64,000 nt of DNA from Novosphingobium endophyticum. GTDB lineage: Bacteria > Pseudomonadota > Alphaproteobacteria > Sphingomonadales > Sphingomonadaceae. Positions 25,570-33,563 of this stretch are shown here, one piece after another. Made by a program: the position numbers and the translations under genes. The notes under the pieces were generated by a model. That model searched no databases. It had not been told where the DNA came from and worked only from the letters and a program-made list of their open reading frames with translations. Where the stretch lies: assembly GCF_014640675.1 (NCBI RefSeq), contig NZ_BMHK01000008.1:62001-126000 (forward strand). The letters run 5' to 3'. Position 1 is the first letter of the stretch, and every line of letters begins with the position of its first letter.

Positions 25570-27129
25570 ATGGCCGAGCCTTATTACATCACCACCGCCA
25601 TCAGCTATCCCAACGGCAGGCCGCATATCGGCCATGCCTACGAAGCGATCGCCGCCGATATCATCGCCCGCCACCGCAAAGCGGAAGGGTACGATGTCCG
25701 CTTCCAGACTGGAACCGACGAGCATGGCCTGAAGATGGCCCAAAAGGCGCGCGACCTGGGCATGACGCCGGCTGACCTCGCGTCTGAAATGTCGCAGTAT
25801 TTCATTGACATGTGCGATACTCTCAATGTCGGTTACGATGTTTTCCTGCGCACCACCGAACCGCGCCATCACGCGGCCTCACAGGAATTGTGGCGGCGCA
25901 TGGAAGCCAATGGCGATCTCTACCTGGACCGCTACGAGGGCTGGTACTCGGTTCGCGACGAAGCCTACTACGACGAAAGCGAACTGATCGCGGGCGAGGG
26001 CGGGGAAAAACTCTCTCCGCAGGGCACGCCGGTGGAGTGGACAGTCGAGGAATCCTGGTTCTTCCGCCTGTCGAAGTATCAGGACAAGCTGCTCGAACTC
26101 TACGGTTCCGGTGATTTCATCCGTCCTGAAAGCCGCAGGAACGAAATTTCCCGCTTCGTCGAAGGCGGTCTGCGCGATCTTTCGGTGTCGCGCACCAGCT
26201 TCGATTGGGGCGTTAAGGTACCCGGCAGCGAGAACCATGTGATGTACGTCTGGGTCGACGCCCTGACCAATTACCTCACCGGCCTCGGTTTTCCCGACGA
26301 AAGCGGCGACTATGCGAAATACTGGCCGGCCGACCTGCACCTGATCGGGAAGGACATCGTGCGCTTCCACACGGTGTACTGGCCCGCCTTCCTGATGAGC
26401 GCCGGGCTGCCGTTGCCCAAACAGGTCTTCGGCCACGGTTTCCTGCTCAACAGGGGTCAGAAGGAGTCAAAATCGCTCGGTAACGTCACGGACCCGATCG
26501 GCCTTGCCGAGAGGTTCGGGGTCGATGCCCTGCGCTATTTTCTCATGCGCGAGGTCGCCTTCGGACAGGACGGTTCCTATTCGCCGGAGGCCATCGTCAC
26601 GCGCTGCAATGCCGAGCTCGCCAACAGCTTCGGCAATCTGGCGCAGCGAAGTTTATCCATGATTTTCAAGAATATGGACGGCAATCTTAAGTCCGGACTT
26701 CCCGAAATGGAAGCGGACACGACACTGTTCGCGGCGGTTTCAGAAGGAATCGCCAGCTTGCGCGAAGCTTTCATGAATCTCGCCTTCAGCGATGGCCTTG
26801 AAAGCTGGATGCGCGCCGTCTTCGCCTGCAATCAGTACGTGGACGAGCAAGCGCCCTGGGCGCTGCGCAAGACCGATCCGGAGCGCATGGAGGCCGTTCT
26901 TATGGTCCTTTTCCATGCTGTGCGAGATCTTGCCATCGCGGTGCGGCCGGTCGTTCCGGGCGCTATCGACAAGCTGCTCGACCAGATGGGGCAAAGCGCG
27001 GATTCTCGCGGATACACCGCTCTGGAAGTGACGGACTGGTTCGAAGCGCTGGTCGCATCCGGCTTCAAGGTCGACAAGCCGCAGGGTGTGTTTCCGCGCC
27101 TTGAACTCCCGGAGGAAGCGCCGGCCTGA
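25570..27129 (+). CDS. metG: methionyl-tRNA synthetase
   Basis: The 519-residue class I synthetase charges tRNA-Met. HIGH appears as HIGH at residues 19-22 (GRPHIGHAYE). The KMSKS loop is present in the altered form KESKSLGN. An anticodon-binding alpha-helical domain follows. No C-terminal tRNA-binding (OB-fold) extension is present, as in short bacterial forms. The stop TGA shares a base with the ATG of the next gene, so translation is probably coupled. The holB-metG-tatD order is common in alphaproteobacteria. Confidence 0.95.
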   Translation: MAEPYYITTAISYPNGRPHIGHAYEAIAADIIARHRKAEGYDVRFQTGTDEHGLKMAQKARDLGMTPADLASEMSQYFIDMCDTLNVGYDVFLRTTEPRHHAASQELWRRMEANGDLYLDRYEGWYSVRDEAYYDESELIAGEGGEKLSPQGTPVEWTVEESWFFRLSKYQDKLLELYGSGDFIRPESRRNEISRFVEGGLRDLSVSRTSFDWGVKVPGSENHVMYVWVDALTNYLTGLGFPDESGDYAKYWPADLHLIGKDIVRFHTVYWPAFLMSAGLPLPKQVFGHGFLLNRGQKESKSLGNVTDPIGLAERFGVDALRYFLMREVAFGQDGSYSPEAIVTRCNAELANSFGNLAQRSLSMIFKNMDGNLKSGLPEMEADTTLFAAVSEGIASLREAFMNLAFSDGLESWMRAVFACNQYVDEQAPWALRKTDPERMEAVLMVLFHAVRDLAIAVRPVVPGAIDKLLDQMGQSADSRGYTALEVTDWFEALVASGFKVDKPQGVFPRLELPEEAPA

Positions 27130-27908
27130 TGATGCTGATCGATTCCCATTGCCATCTTGAATACGAAGGGCTCGTCGAAGACCAGAAAAGTGTGCTCGAT
27201 CGCGCCAGAGAGGTCGGAATCGGAGGTTTTCTCAATATCTCGACCCGCCGGCGCGAGTGGAATCGCGTAGTCGGAACCGCCGAACGCGAGCCCGACGTCT
27301 GGGCTTCGGTGGGCATTCATCCGCATGAAGCCGATCAGCACGCCGATCTGGGCGAGGGCGCCCTGCTGGAGGCGGCGGATCATCCCAGGGTGATCGGCAT
27401 CGGTGAAACGGGGCTCGACTACTATTACGACAAGTCCGACCGCGCGGTGCAGCAAGCGCTATTCCGCACCCACATTGCGGTCGCGCGTGAAACCGGGCTG
27501 CCGCTGATAGTCCACACGCGCGACGCGGAGGAAGACACCGCCCGGATCCTCGAAGAGGAGATGGGGAAGGGGGCTTTCCCCGCTCTTATCCACTGCTTCA
27601 CGGCTTCGGCTGAATTCGGCGGCAAGGTTCTGGACCTCGGTCTTACGATTTCGCTGTCGGGAATTATCACATTCAAGAACGCCACCGACTTGCAGGCATT
27701 CGCCAGGATCGTCCCGGGAGACAGGCTGCTGGTCGAAACCGACTCGCCATTCCTCGCGCCGGTCCCGCACCGGGGCAGGAAATGCGAGCCGGCGTTCACC
27801 GCCGACACTGCCCGCTTCGTGGCCGACCTGCGAGGCGTGGGGTTCGAACAACTGGCCGAAGAAACGACACGCAACTTCTTCGCATTGTTCAAGAAAGCCG
27901 CGGCGTGA
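27129..27908 (+). CDS. TatD-family metal-dependent DNase
   Basis: The 259-residue TIM-barrel hydrolase carries the full set of metal ligands: DSHCHL near the start, the glutamate in GETGLDYYYD, the histidines in VHTRDAEED and IHCFTAS, and the aspartate in VETDSPFLAP. TatD-type proteins (often annotated YcfH/YabD) are 3'-5' DNases of uncertain physiological role. Two ATG codons exist (27129, 27132); the first overlaps the metG stop. The end overlaps the GTG of the following MBL gene. Confidence 0.92.
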   Translation: MMLIDSHCHLEYEGLVEDQKSVLDRAREVGIGGFLNISTRRREWNRVVGTAEREPDVWASVGIHPHEADQHADLGEGALLEAADHPRVIGIGETGLDYYYDKSDRAVQQALFRTHIAVARETGLPLIVHTRDAEEDTARILEEEMGKGAFPALIHCFTASAEFGGKVLDLGLTISLSGIITFKNATDLQAFARIVPGDRLLVETDSPFLAPVPHRGRKCEPAFTADTARFVADLRGVGFEQLAEETTRNFFALFKKAAA

Positions 27909-28684
27909 AAGCGACGATCCTCGGGAGTGGCACGTCGACCGGCGTGCCGCGCCTTGGCGGCGAGCACGGTATCGACTGGGGACTGTGCGATCCCGGCGAG
28001 CCGAAAAACAGACGGACGCGGGTCGCTATCCTGCTCGAAAGCGATGCCGGAAGCCGCATTCTGGTCGATACGCCGACCGACCTGCGGTCCCAGTTGCTGG
28101 CGAACGATACAAACCGGATCGACGCGGTATTCTGGACACATGACCATGCCGACCATTGTCACGGCATCGACGACTTGCGGCCGCTTCGCTACGGACGGGC
28201 CGGTCCTATACCGGGCTTTGCCGCAGCCGAGACAGTCCGGCGGCTGCGCCAGCGTTTCGGCTATGTGTTCGCCGGGCAGCACGGCTATCCCACGATCGTC
28301 AGCCTCGACAACCTCGACACGCTTCGTCTCTGCGAGGGCTTCAGGATCGGGCATGTGCAGATGCCGCACGGACCGGCGCAGTCCACCGGATATCGATTCG
28401 AGTGTGACGGTAAATCAGTTAGTTATGCGACAGACTTGAGCGAAATCACGAAGGACATGATCGATCTGTTCCACGGTTCGGACGTCCTGATCGTGGATTG
28501 CCTGCGCCGCGAACCGCATCCTACGCACGCGCATCTCGCCATGTCGCTTGAACTTGCAGAAGCCTGCCGCGCGAAATCGGCGGTGCTGACGCACCTCGAC
28601 AAGAGCATGGATTATGCGACACTGACCCGCGAAGTTCCCGAGAACGTCCAGGTGGCTTACGACGGCATGGTGATCGAGGCATGA
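27905..28684 (+). CDS. MBL-fold metallohydrolase (PhnP-like)
   Basis: The 259-residue protein has the glycine-rich start ILGSGTSTGVPRLG and the metallo-beta-lactamase motif THDHADHCHGID. Further metal-binding elements are MPHGPAQSTG, YATDLSE and LTHLDKSMDY. The arrangement resembles PhnP cyclic phosphodiesterases, but no phosphonate genes are near, so a general phosphodiesterase or nucleotide-repair role is possible. The start is GTG at 27905, overlapping the TatD stop by GTGA. The end overlaps the small membrane protein by ATGA. Confidence 0.85.
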   Translation: MKATILGSGTSTGVPRLGGEHGIDWGLCDPGEPKNRRTRVAILLESDAGSRILVDTPTDLRSQLLANDTNRIDAVFWTHDHADHCHGIDDLRPLRYGRAGPIPGFAAAETVRRLRQRFGYVFAGQHGYPTIVSLDNLDTLRLCEGFRIGHVQMPHGPAQSTGYRFECDGKSVSYATDLSEITKDMIDLFHGSDVLIVDCLRREPHPTHAHLAMSLELAEACRAKSAVLTHLDKSMDYATLTREVPENVQVAYDGMVIEA

Positions 28685-28866
28685 ACACGGCGGCTACGAT
28701 CGTATCCATCATTGCGGTGCTCGGCGCGCTGATACTCGCGACAAGCAGCGCGCAGTTTCGCAATCTCGGCATGAGCCGGATGTTGCGCCTGGCGCTGATC
28801 TGGGGTGCAATCATCATCGGGCTGGTGCTCGTGGTCCAGTTGACCGGGCTCAGTTTGGAACAATGA
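28681..28866 (+). CDS. small inner-membrane protein, unknown function
   Basis: The 61-residue protein has two predicted transmembrane helices (about residues 5-22 and 37-55) joined by a short basic loop (RNLGMSRMLR). I recognise no family. Its ATG overlaps the stop of the MBL gene (ATGA), giving strong translational coupling and making it a credible real gene. A membrane anchor or partner for the preceding hydrolase is possible but unproven. Confidence 0.7.
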   Translation: MNTAATIVSIIAVLGALILATSSAQFRNLGMSRMLRLALIWGAIIIGLVLVVQLTGLSLEQ

Positions 28867-28902
28867 TCGTCAGGCCCTCTCTCGGATCGCCCTTGATTTA
28901 AC

Positions 28903-28916
28903 ATAATATATATTAT
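28903..28916. promoter_or_regulatory. AT-rich palindrome upstream of the ferritin-like gene
   Basis: ATAATATATATTAT is a perfect 14-bp palindrome in the only strongly AT-rich patch of this area, 60 bases before the ferritin-like ATG. With TCATT next to it, the minus strand reads AATGATAATATATATTAT, close to a Fur-type box (repeats of GATAAT/ATTATC). TTGATT at 28893-28898 could serve as a -35 with the -10 inside the palindrome. Iron-dependent control is inferred from the downstream gene. Confidence 0.4.
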
Positions 28917-28975
28917 CATTCTTCCGCTACCAACACTCCCCGGCTGACGAACCTGAGAAATTGAAAGGAAAGCAG

Positions 28976-29281
28976 ATGTCGAGTGAAGGACTACACGCCC
29001 CTCGCGAACGCCTCAGCAAAACGACGCTTGCGATGCATCAGGCCATTACGTCGCTGATGGAAGAACTCGAAGCGGCCGACTGGTACCGCCAGCGTGCCGA
29101 CGATTGCGACGATGACGCCCTCAAGGCCATCCTTCTGCACAACATGCGCGAAGAGATCGAGCACGCGGCCATGGTGCTCGAATGGCTGCGGCGCAACAGC
29201 CCCGATTTCGACCGCGAACTTCGCGAGTACCTCTTCACCGACGGAGACATCGCGGCAAAAGAGCAACAGTCGAAGGACTGA
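28976..29281 (+). CDS. encapsulated-ferritin-like (EncFtn-type) protein
   Basis: The 101-residue two-helix protein closely resembles EncFtn ferroxidases, which are loaded into encapsulin nanocompartments. Helix 1 has MEELEAADWYRQRADD (E29, E30, E32, W36, Y37) and helix 2 has HNMREEIEHAAMVLEWLRRN (E60, H63). These positions correspond to the iron-binding and entry-site residues of the Rhodospirillum rubrum protein. It then ends at EYLFTDGDIAAKEQQSKD, with no obvious C-terminal encapsulin-targeting peptide, and no shell gene lies in this window. ATG 28976 is preceded by AAAGGAAAG. A mazG gene follows 8 bases later. Confidence 0.85.
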   Translation: MSSEGLHAPRERLSKTTLAMHQAITSLMEELEAADWYRQRADDCDDDALKAILLHNMREEIEHAAMVLEWLRRNSPDFDRELREYLFTDGDIAAKEQQSKD

Positions 29282-29289
29282 AACCCGGC

Positions 29290-30078
29290 ATGCGCGAAAC
29301 AAGGCACCATCAGCTCGACCGTCTCCTTTCCATCATGGCGCGCCTGCGCGATCCCCAAACCGGGTGCGAATGGGACCGGGCGCAGAACTTCGCGACGATT
29401 GCGCCATACACCATCGAGGAAGCCTACGAGGTCGCCGACGCCATCGAACGCGAGGATCTTGCCGCGCTGCGCGACGAGCTTGGCGATCTGCTGCTTCAGG
29501 TCGTTTTCCACGCACGCATGGCCGAGGAGGATGGGCATTTCGCTTTCGCCGATGTTGCCGCTTCGATTTCGGACAAGCTCGAAGCACGGCACCCCCACAT
29601 CTTCGGGGAGGACGCCACGGAAGACGCGCAGACCGAGCGCTGGGAAAAACTGAAAGCACTCGAACGCGCGGCCAAGGGCGCCAGCAGCGCGGTCGATGGA
29701 GTCGCGCTTTCGCTTCCGGCCCTCTTGCGCGCCGAGAAACTTCAAAAGCGGGCGGCGCGAGTCGGTTTCGATTGGCCCGATCCCGGCGGCGCCGCCGAAA
29801 AGGTGCGCGAGGAGATGGACGAACTCGAACAGGCGGCGGTTGAAGACAAGGCGGAGGAAGCCGGTGATCTGTTGTTCGCGGCCGTCAATCTCGTCCGCCT
29901 CAACGGCATTGCGCCGGAAGATGCACTCCGTGCCGCCAACGCCAAGTTCGAACGGCGCTTTCGGGCCATGGAAGATCTCGCTGCCCGCGATGGCCACGCC
30001 TTTGACGGCCTGACGCTCGATGAGCAGGAGCGGTACTGGCAGGCGGTCAAGGCGTCAGAGCGCGCCGAAACGCCCTAG
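29290..30078 (+). CDS. mazG: nucleoside triphosphate pyrophosphohydrolase MazG
   Basis: The 262-residue cytoplasmic enzyme hydrolyses NTPs to NMP and pyrophosphate and cleans up aberrant nucleotides. It has two MazG domains. The first has the metal-binding EEAYEVADAI and DELGDLLLQVVFHARMA (about residues 40-80). The second has EEMDELEQA and EEAGDLLFAAVNLVR (about residues 178-210). The ATG at 29290 starts the conserved HHQLDRLLSIMARLRDP; the frame is open upstream only as a shadow of the ferritin gene. Its 3' end overlaps the convergent hflX by 24 bases. Confidence 0.94.
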   Translation: MRETRHHQLDRLLSIMARLRDPQTGCEWDRAQNFATIAPYTIEEAYEVADAIEREDLAALRDELGDLLLQVVFHARMAEEDGHFAFADVAASISDKLEARHPHIFGEDATEDAQTERWEKLKALERAAKGASSAVDGVALSLPALLRAEKLQKRAARVGFDWPDPGGAAEKVREEMDELEQAAVEDKAEEAGDLLFAAVNLVRLNGIAPEDALRAANAKFERRFRAMEDLAARDGHAFDGLTLDEQERYWQAVKASERAETP

Positions 30079-31395
30079 TTCCCGTTCCGAGAGCCGGACC
30101 TGCATGCGCAGTTGCGGCCCTTCCGGCCCCTCGCCCGCGGGCTCCTCGGTGACGACTTCGCCTCGGGCATGGAGAAACGCGATGCGCTGGCCATCGGCGG
30201 CCGGAAGGACGAAGCTGTAGAGCTTCGCGCCGTGCGTGAGCGCACCACCCATGACTTCCAGCAAGTGCTCGCAGCCGTCTCCGGTCATCGCCGAAAGCGG
30301 CACGATGGTTTCGCTTTCGCGATGCGCGATCACTTCGCGCAGTTCCTTGGACCGCGCCGGGCCGAGCAGATCCCATTTGTTCCACACTTCGATGACGGGA
30401 ATACCCGGATCGCTTGCGCCCTCTCCATCGTCGACCCCTTCCTCGCCCAGCACGCCAAGGTCATCGAGGACATCGAGCACCTGGCGCTTCTGCGCATCGG
30501 TGTCGGGATTGGCTATGTCCCGCACGTGGAGGATGAGGTCGGCCGCGGTCACTTCCTCGAGCGTGGCCCGGAAAGCCGCTACGAGTTGGGTCGGCAGGTC
30601 GGAGATGAAGCCCACCGTGTCGGACAGGATAGCCTTTTCGAGGCCAGGCAATCGAACCGCGCGCATGGTTGGATCGAGTGTCGCGAAGAGCAGGTCCTGC
30701 GCCATCACATCGGCGCCAGTCAACCGGTTGAACAGCGTCGATTTTCCGGCATTGGTATAGCCGACCAGCGCGATGACCGGCCAGGGCGCCTTCTCGCGCC
30801 GGTCGCGATGCAGGCCGCGCGTGCGCCGGACCTGTTCAAGTTCGCGCCGGATCCTCGCCATGCGGTCGCGGATCATGCGCCTGTCGGCCTCGATCTGCGT
30901 TTCACCCGGACCGCCCAGGAATCCGAAGCCGCCTCGCTGGCGCTCTAGGTGGGTCCAGCTTCGCACCAGGCGGCCGGCCTGATAGTCGAGATGGGCGAGT
31001 TCCACCTGCAAGCGGCCTTCGGCCGTCGCCGCGCGCTCGCCGAAAATCTCCAGAATCAGGCCGGTGCGGTCGATGACCTTGCGCCCCAGCTTTTCTTCGA
31101 GATTGCGCTGCTGGATCGCGGAAAGCGCGCCGTCGACGACCACCAGTTCGGCCTCGCCCAGCTCGCAGGCGGTGGCGATATTCTGAATCTGCCCTTCGCC
31201 GAAAAGCGTTCCGGCCCGCGGTTCGCGGATCGGAATTGCCACGGCGTCAGCCACCACGAGGCCGATCGCGAGCGCCAGCCCCCTCGCCTCCTCGAGACGG
31301 GCGTCGGGGTCGATATCCCCCTTCCCGCGCATCTGCGGATAGACGACGAGGGCACGCGCGCCGCGCGTAACCTCTCCCTTGAGTTCGTCGTTCAA
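30055..31395 (-). CDS. hflX: ribosome-associated GTPase HflX
   Basis: The 446-residue GTPase binds the large ribosomal subunit and splits stalled ribosomes under stress. The N-terminal HflX domain includes AGTLFGEGQIQNIA and the Gly-rich RGGFGFLGGPGETQIEADRR. The G domain has GYTNAGKST (G1), DTVGFISDLP (G3) and NKWD (G4), followed by a short C-terminal domain. The start appears to be TTG at 31395, 19 bases after hfq. hfq-hflX adjacency is conserved in proteobacteria. The gene ends convergently with mazG, overlapping by 24 bases. Confidence 0.94.
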   Translation of the reverse strand: MNDELKGEVTRGARALVVYPQMRGKGDIDPDARLEEARGLALAIGLVVADAVAIPIREPRAGTLFGEGQIQNIATACELGEAELVVVDGALSAIQQRNLEEKLGRKVIDRTGLILEIFGERAATAEGRLQVELAHLDYQAGRLVRSWTHLERQRGGFGFLGGPGETQIEADRRMIRDRMARIRRELEQVRRTRGLHRDRREKAPWPVIALVGYTNAGKSTLFNRLTGADVMAQDLLFATLDPTMRAVRLPGLEKAILSDTVGFISDLPTQLVAAFRATLEEVTAADLILHVRDIANPDTDAQKRQVLDVLDDLGVLGEEGVDDGEGASDPGIPVIEVWNKWDLLGPARSKELREVIAHRESETIVPLSAMTGDGCEHLLEVMGGALTHGAKLYSFVLPAADGQRIAFLHARGEVVTEEPAGEGPEGPQLRMQVRLSERELGRFGAL

Positions 31396-31414
31396 TTCAG
31401 TTCAGCTTCGCTTC

Positions 31415-31984
31415 TCAATCCTCGGCTTCTTCATGGGCCTGAAGATCGACCGGTGTCACGGGCTGAATCGTCGAGACGGCATGCTTGTAGGCCAGTTGCA
31501 CGTAACCTTCGCGTTCAAGCAGCATGCAGAACAGGTCGTACGCAGCCACCCTGCCCTGCAGCATCACGCCGTTGATGAGGAACATGGTCACCTGCACACC
31601 GGCACTGCGAATGCTTGAGAGGAACACATCCTGCAGCAGCCGGGTCTTCTTCGTCGATTCGACACCGGGCGCAAACTGCGCGGCGTCCACCGGCGTCGAA
31701 GGCATGATCGTGGAGATCGCGTGCTTGTAGACGAGCTGCGACTGACCGTCGCGGCGCAACAAAATGGAGAAATTGTCAAACCACGTGACGATGCCCTGCA
31801 ACTTCACGCCCTTGACGAGAAACATGGTAACCGGCGTCTTGTTCTTGCGGAGCAGATTGAGGAACTGATCCTGCAAATTCTGCCCTTTCCCCGCCGAAGT
31901 GCCGGCGCTGACCGCTGGCTTTTCCGCCTCGGGCGCGGGGGGCGGTGTGGGTTTCGATCGCACCGAAAGCGTTCGACCAGCCAT
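31415..31984 (-). CDS. hfq: double-domain Hfq RNA chaperone
   Basis: The 189-residue protein contains two Hfq/Sm folds in tandem, at about residues 36-96 and 114-175. Each has the Sm1 region and the Sm2 signature YKHA(I/V)STI. Hfq promotes small RNA-mRNA pairing. The usual Hfq is about 70-100 residues and forms a hexamer, so this fused form would form a ring from three chains. The first copy keeps the distal-face lysine (VKGVKLQG), but the second has methionine there (INGVMLQG); the rim position equivalent to E. coli Q41 is N in copy 1 and L in copy 2. A Pro/Ala-rich N-terminus and an acidic tail (HEEAED) flank the domains. The upstream AGGAG supports the start. Confidence 0.93.
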   Translation of the reverse strand: MAGRTLSVRSKPTPPPAPEAEKPAVSAGTSAGKGQNLQDQFLNLLRKNKTPVTMFLVKGVKLQGIVTWFDNFSILLRRDGQSQLVYKHAISTIMPSTPVDAAQFAPGVESTKKTRLLQDVFLSSIRSAGVQVTMFLINGVMLQGRVAAYDLFCMLLEREGYVQLAYKHAVSTIQPVTPVDLQAHEEAED

Positions 31985-32028
31985 GCGTTTCTCCTATTTT
32001 TGGCGGCCGGCAAAGCCAACCGCGATCT

Positions 32029-32050
32029 GGCATCCGCAGCTTCGGATGCC
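32029..32050. other. hairpin in the hfq leader
   Basis: GGCATCCG (32029-32036) and CGGATGCC (32043-32050) form an 8-bp perfect stem with a 6-base loop in the 132-base gap between ntrX and hfq, about 45 bases before the hfq start. It may be part of the hfq 5' untranslated region. There is no T-run, so a terminator role is unlikely. Confidence 0.45.
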
Positions 32051-32072
32051 GTTGTCGAATCGAAATCTACCC

Positions 32073-32093
32073 ATTTGCTGCAGTGCAGTAAAT
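32073..32093. promoter_or_regulatory. 21-bp near-perfect palindrome upstream of hfq
   Basis: The sequence from 32073 to 32093 (core TGCTGCAGTGCAG) is an inverted repeat with arms of 10 bases around a central G and a single mismatch. It contains CTGC-N3-GCAG, the form described for PhaR binding sites, and it resembles the palindrome upstream of phaR at 1611-1624. It sits between ntrX and hfq and could regulate an internal hfq promoter. Binding by PhaR is conjecture. Confidence 0.4.
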
Positions 32094-32116
32094 GCGAAAA
32101 GAATATGTCCGGATGA

Positions 32117-33514
32117 TTACCCCTGTTCCTCGCTTTCGTTCTCGCCTTCGCGCCGGTCCGACATGCCAAGCAGCTTGAGCTTGCGGTGGAGCGCCGAGCG
32201 TTCCATGCCGATGAACGACGCAGTCTTGGAAATGTTGCCGGAAAACCGCCGGATCTGGACGCGGAGATACTCTCTCTCGAAGCTTTCGCGCGCTTCACGC
32301 AGTGGGGCGCTCATCATGACGGTGATGCCGTTGTCGCCATTGGGGCGATTGTTCAGGATTTCCGGCGGCAGCATGTCGGCCTCGATCGTCTCCAGCTTGT
32401 CGCGGGGCGCCATGATAACGGTGCGTTCAACGACATTGCGCAACTGGCGCACGTTTCCGGGCCATTCGTAGGCCTGTAGCGCGGTCATGGCCTCGCCGCT
32501 GATTCGCGGCGGCTGTACGCCCTGCTCGCTGGCATAGCGGGCGAAGAAGTGATCGACGAGCGCGGGAATGTCGTCGCGACGTTCGCGCAAGGCCGGGATC
32601 GAGATCGGAACGACGTTCAGGCGATAGAACAGGTCCTCGCGGAAACGTCGTTCGGCAATCTCCGTTTCGAGATCGCGTGACGTCGACGAGACCACGCGCA
32701 CGTCGACCCGAATCTGCCGGGTCCCCCCCACGCGCACGAATGCCTGATCGGTCAGGACGCGCAGGATTCGCGCCTGGGTCGAGAGCGGCATGTCGGACAC
32801 TTCATCGAAATAGAGCGTGCCGCCATCGGCCATCTCCAGCAGGCCCGGCCTCACGAGCGCGCCATCGGCCTCTTCTCCGAACAGTTCCTGCTCGAAGCGC
32901 TCCGGCGTGATCCGCGCGGAATTGACGCTGACGAAGGCGCTTCCCGCGCGCGGACTCCACGCGTGGAGCAGGCGGGCCGCGACTTCCTTGCCCGATCCGG
33001 CGGGGCCGGAAATGAGCAGACGACTACCTGTGTTGGCGATGCGCTTGAGCGTCGCGCGGACCTGATTGATCGCGCCGCTCGACCCGGTGAACTCCTCGCC
33101 TATCGAGTAGTCCTGCCTGAGCTGCGCGTTTTCCCGGCGCAGGCGCTCGGTTTCGGTGGCGCGCCCGACGAGGTGAAGCAGTTTCTCGGCCTCAAACGGC
33201 TTTTCGATGAAATCGACGGCCCCCCGGCTGATCGCGGCGACCGCCGTGTCGATATTCCCGTGGCCCGAAAAGATGATGACTGGCAGTTCCGGCTCACGCG
33301 ACTTGATCGCGTCGAGCACTTCCAGGCCGTCCATCGGGCTGCCGTGAAGCCATACGTCGAGCAGAACCAGCGATGGGCGCCGCGTGTCGATCGCGGCAAG
33401 CGCATCCTCGCTCCCGGCGGCGGTGCGGCATTCATACCCTTCGTCGCTCAGGACGCCTGCAACCAGTTCGCGAATGTCGCGCTCGTCATCGACGATCAGG
33501 ATTTCGAGGGCCAT
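32117..33514 (-). CDS. ntrX: NtrX response regulator (sigma-54-type, no GAFTGA)
   Basis: The 465-residue regulator partners the NtrY kinase. The receiver domain has phospho-acceptor D53 (LVLLDVWLHG). The AAA+ domain has Walker A GPAGSGKE and Walker B LYFDEVSDMP, and a Fis-type helix-turn-helix lies at the C-terminus (GNISKTASFIGMERSALHRKL). The GAFTGA loop that contacts sigma-54 is replaced by a shorter GALVRPG segment, as noted for alphaproteobacterial NtrX. It therefore probably does not activate sigma-54 polymerase conventionally. NtrYX is linked to nitrogen, respiration and envelope control. It lies 49 bases after ntrY. Confidence 0.93.
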   Translation of the reverse strand: MALEILIVDDERDIRELVAGVLSDEGYECRTAAGSEDALAAIDTRRPSLVLLDVWLHGSPMDGLEVLDAIKSREPELPVIIFSGHGNIDTAVAAISRGAVDFIEKPFEAEKLLHLVGRATETERLRRENAQLRQDYSIGEEFTGSSGAINQVRATLKRIANTGSRLLISGPAGSGKEVAARLLHAWSPRAGSAFVSVNSARITPERFEQELFGEEADGALVRPGLLEMADGGTLYFDEVSDMPLSTQARILRVLTDQAFVRVGGTRQIRVDVRVVSSTSRDLETEIAERRFREDLFYRLNVVPISIPALRERRDDIPALVDHFFARYASEQGVQPPRISGEAMTALQAYEWPGNVRQLRNVVERTVIMAPRDKLETIEADMLPPEILNNRPNGDNGITVMMSAPLREARESFEREYLRVQIRRFSGNISKTASFIGMERSALHRKLKLLGMSDRREGENESEEQG

Positions 33515-33563
33515 GGTCAGTTCTTCTTCGTGTTCGTGAATTCGAGGGGAAGGTCATGCGACA

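Noticed and set aside
28867..30078. An encapsulin shell gene near the ferritin-like gene
   Set aside because: All frames between the small membrane protein and mazG are accounted for, and no protein of shell size or fold is present in the window.
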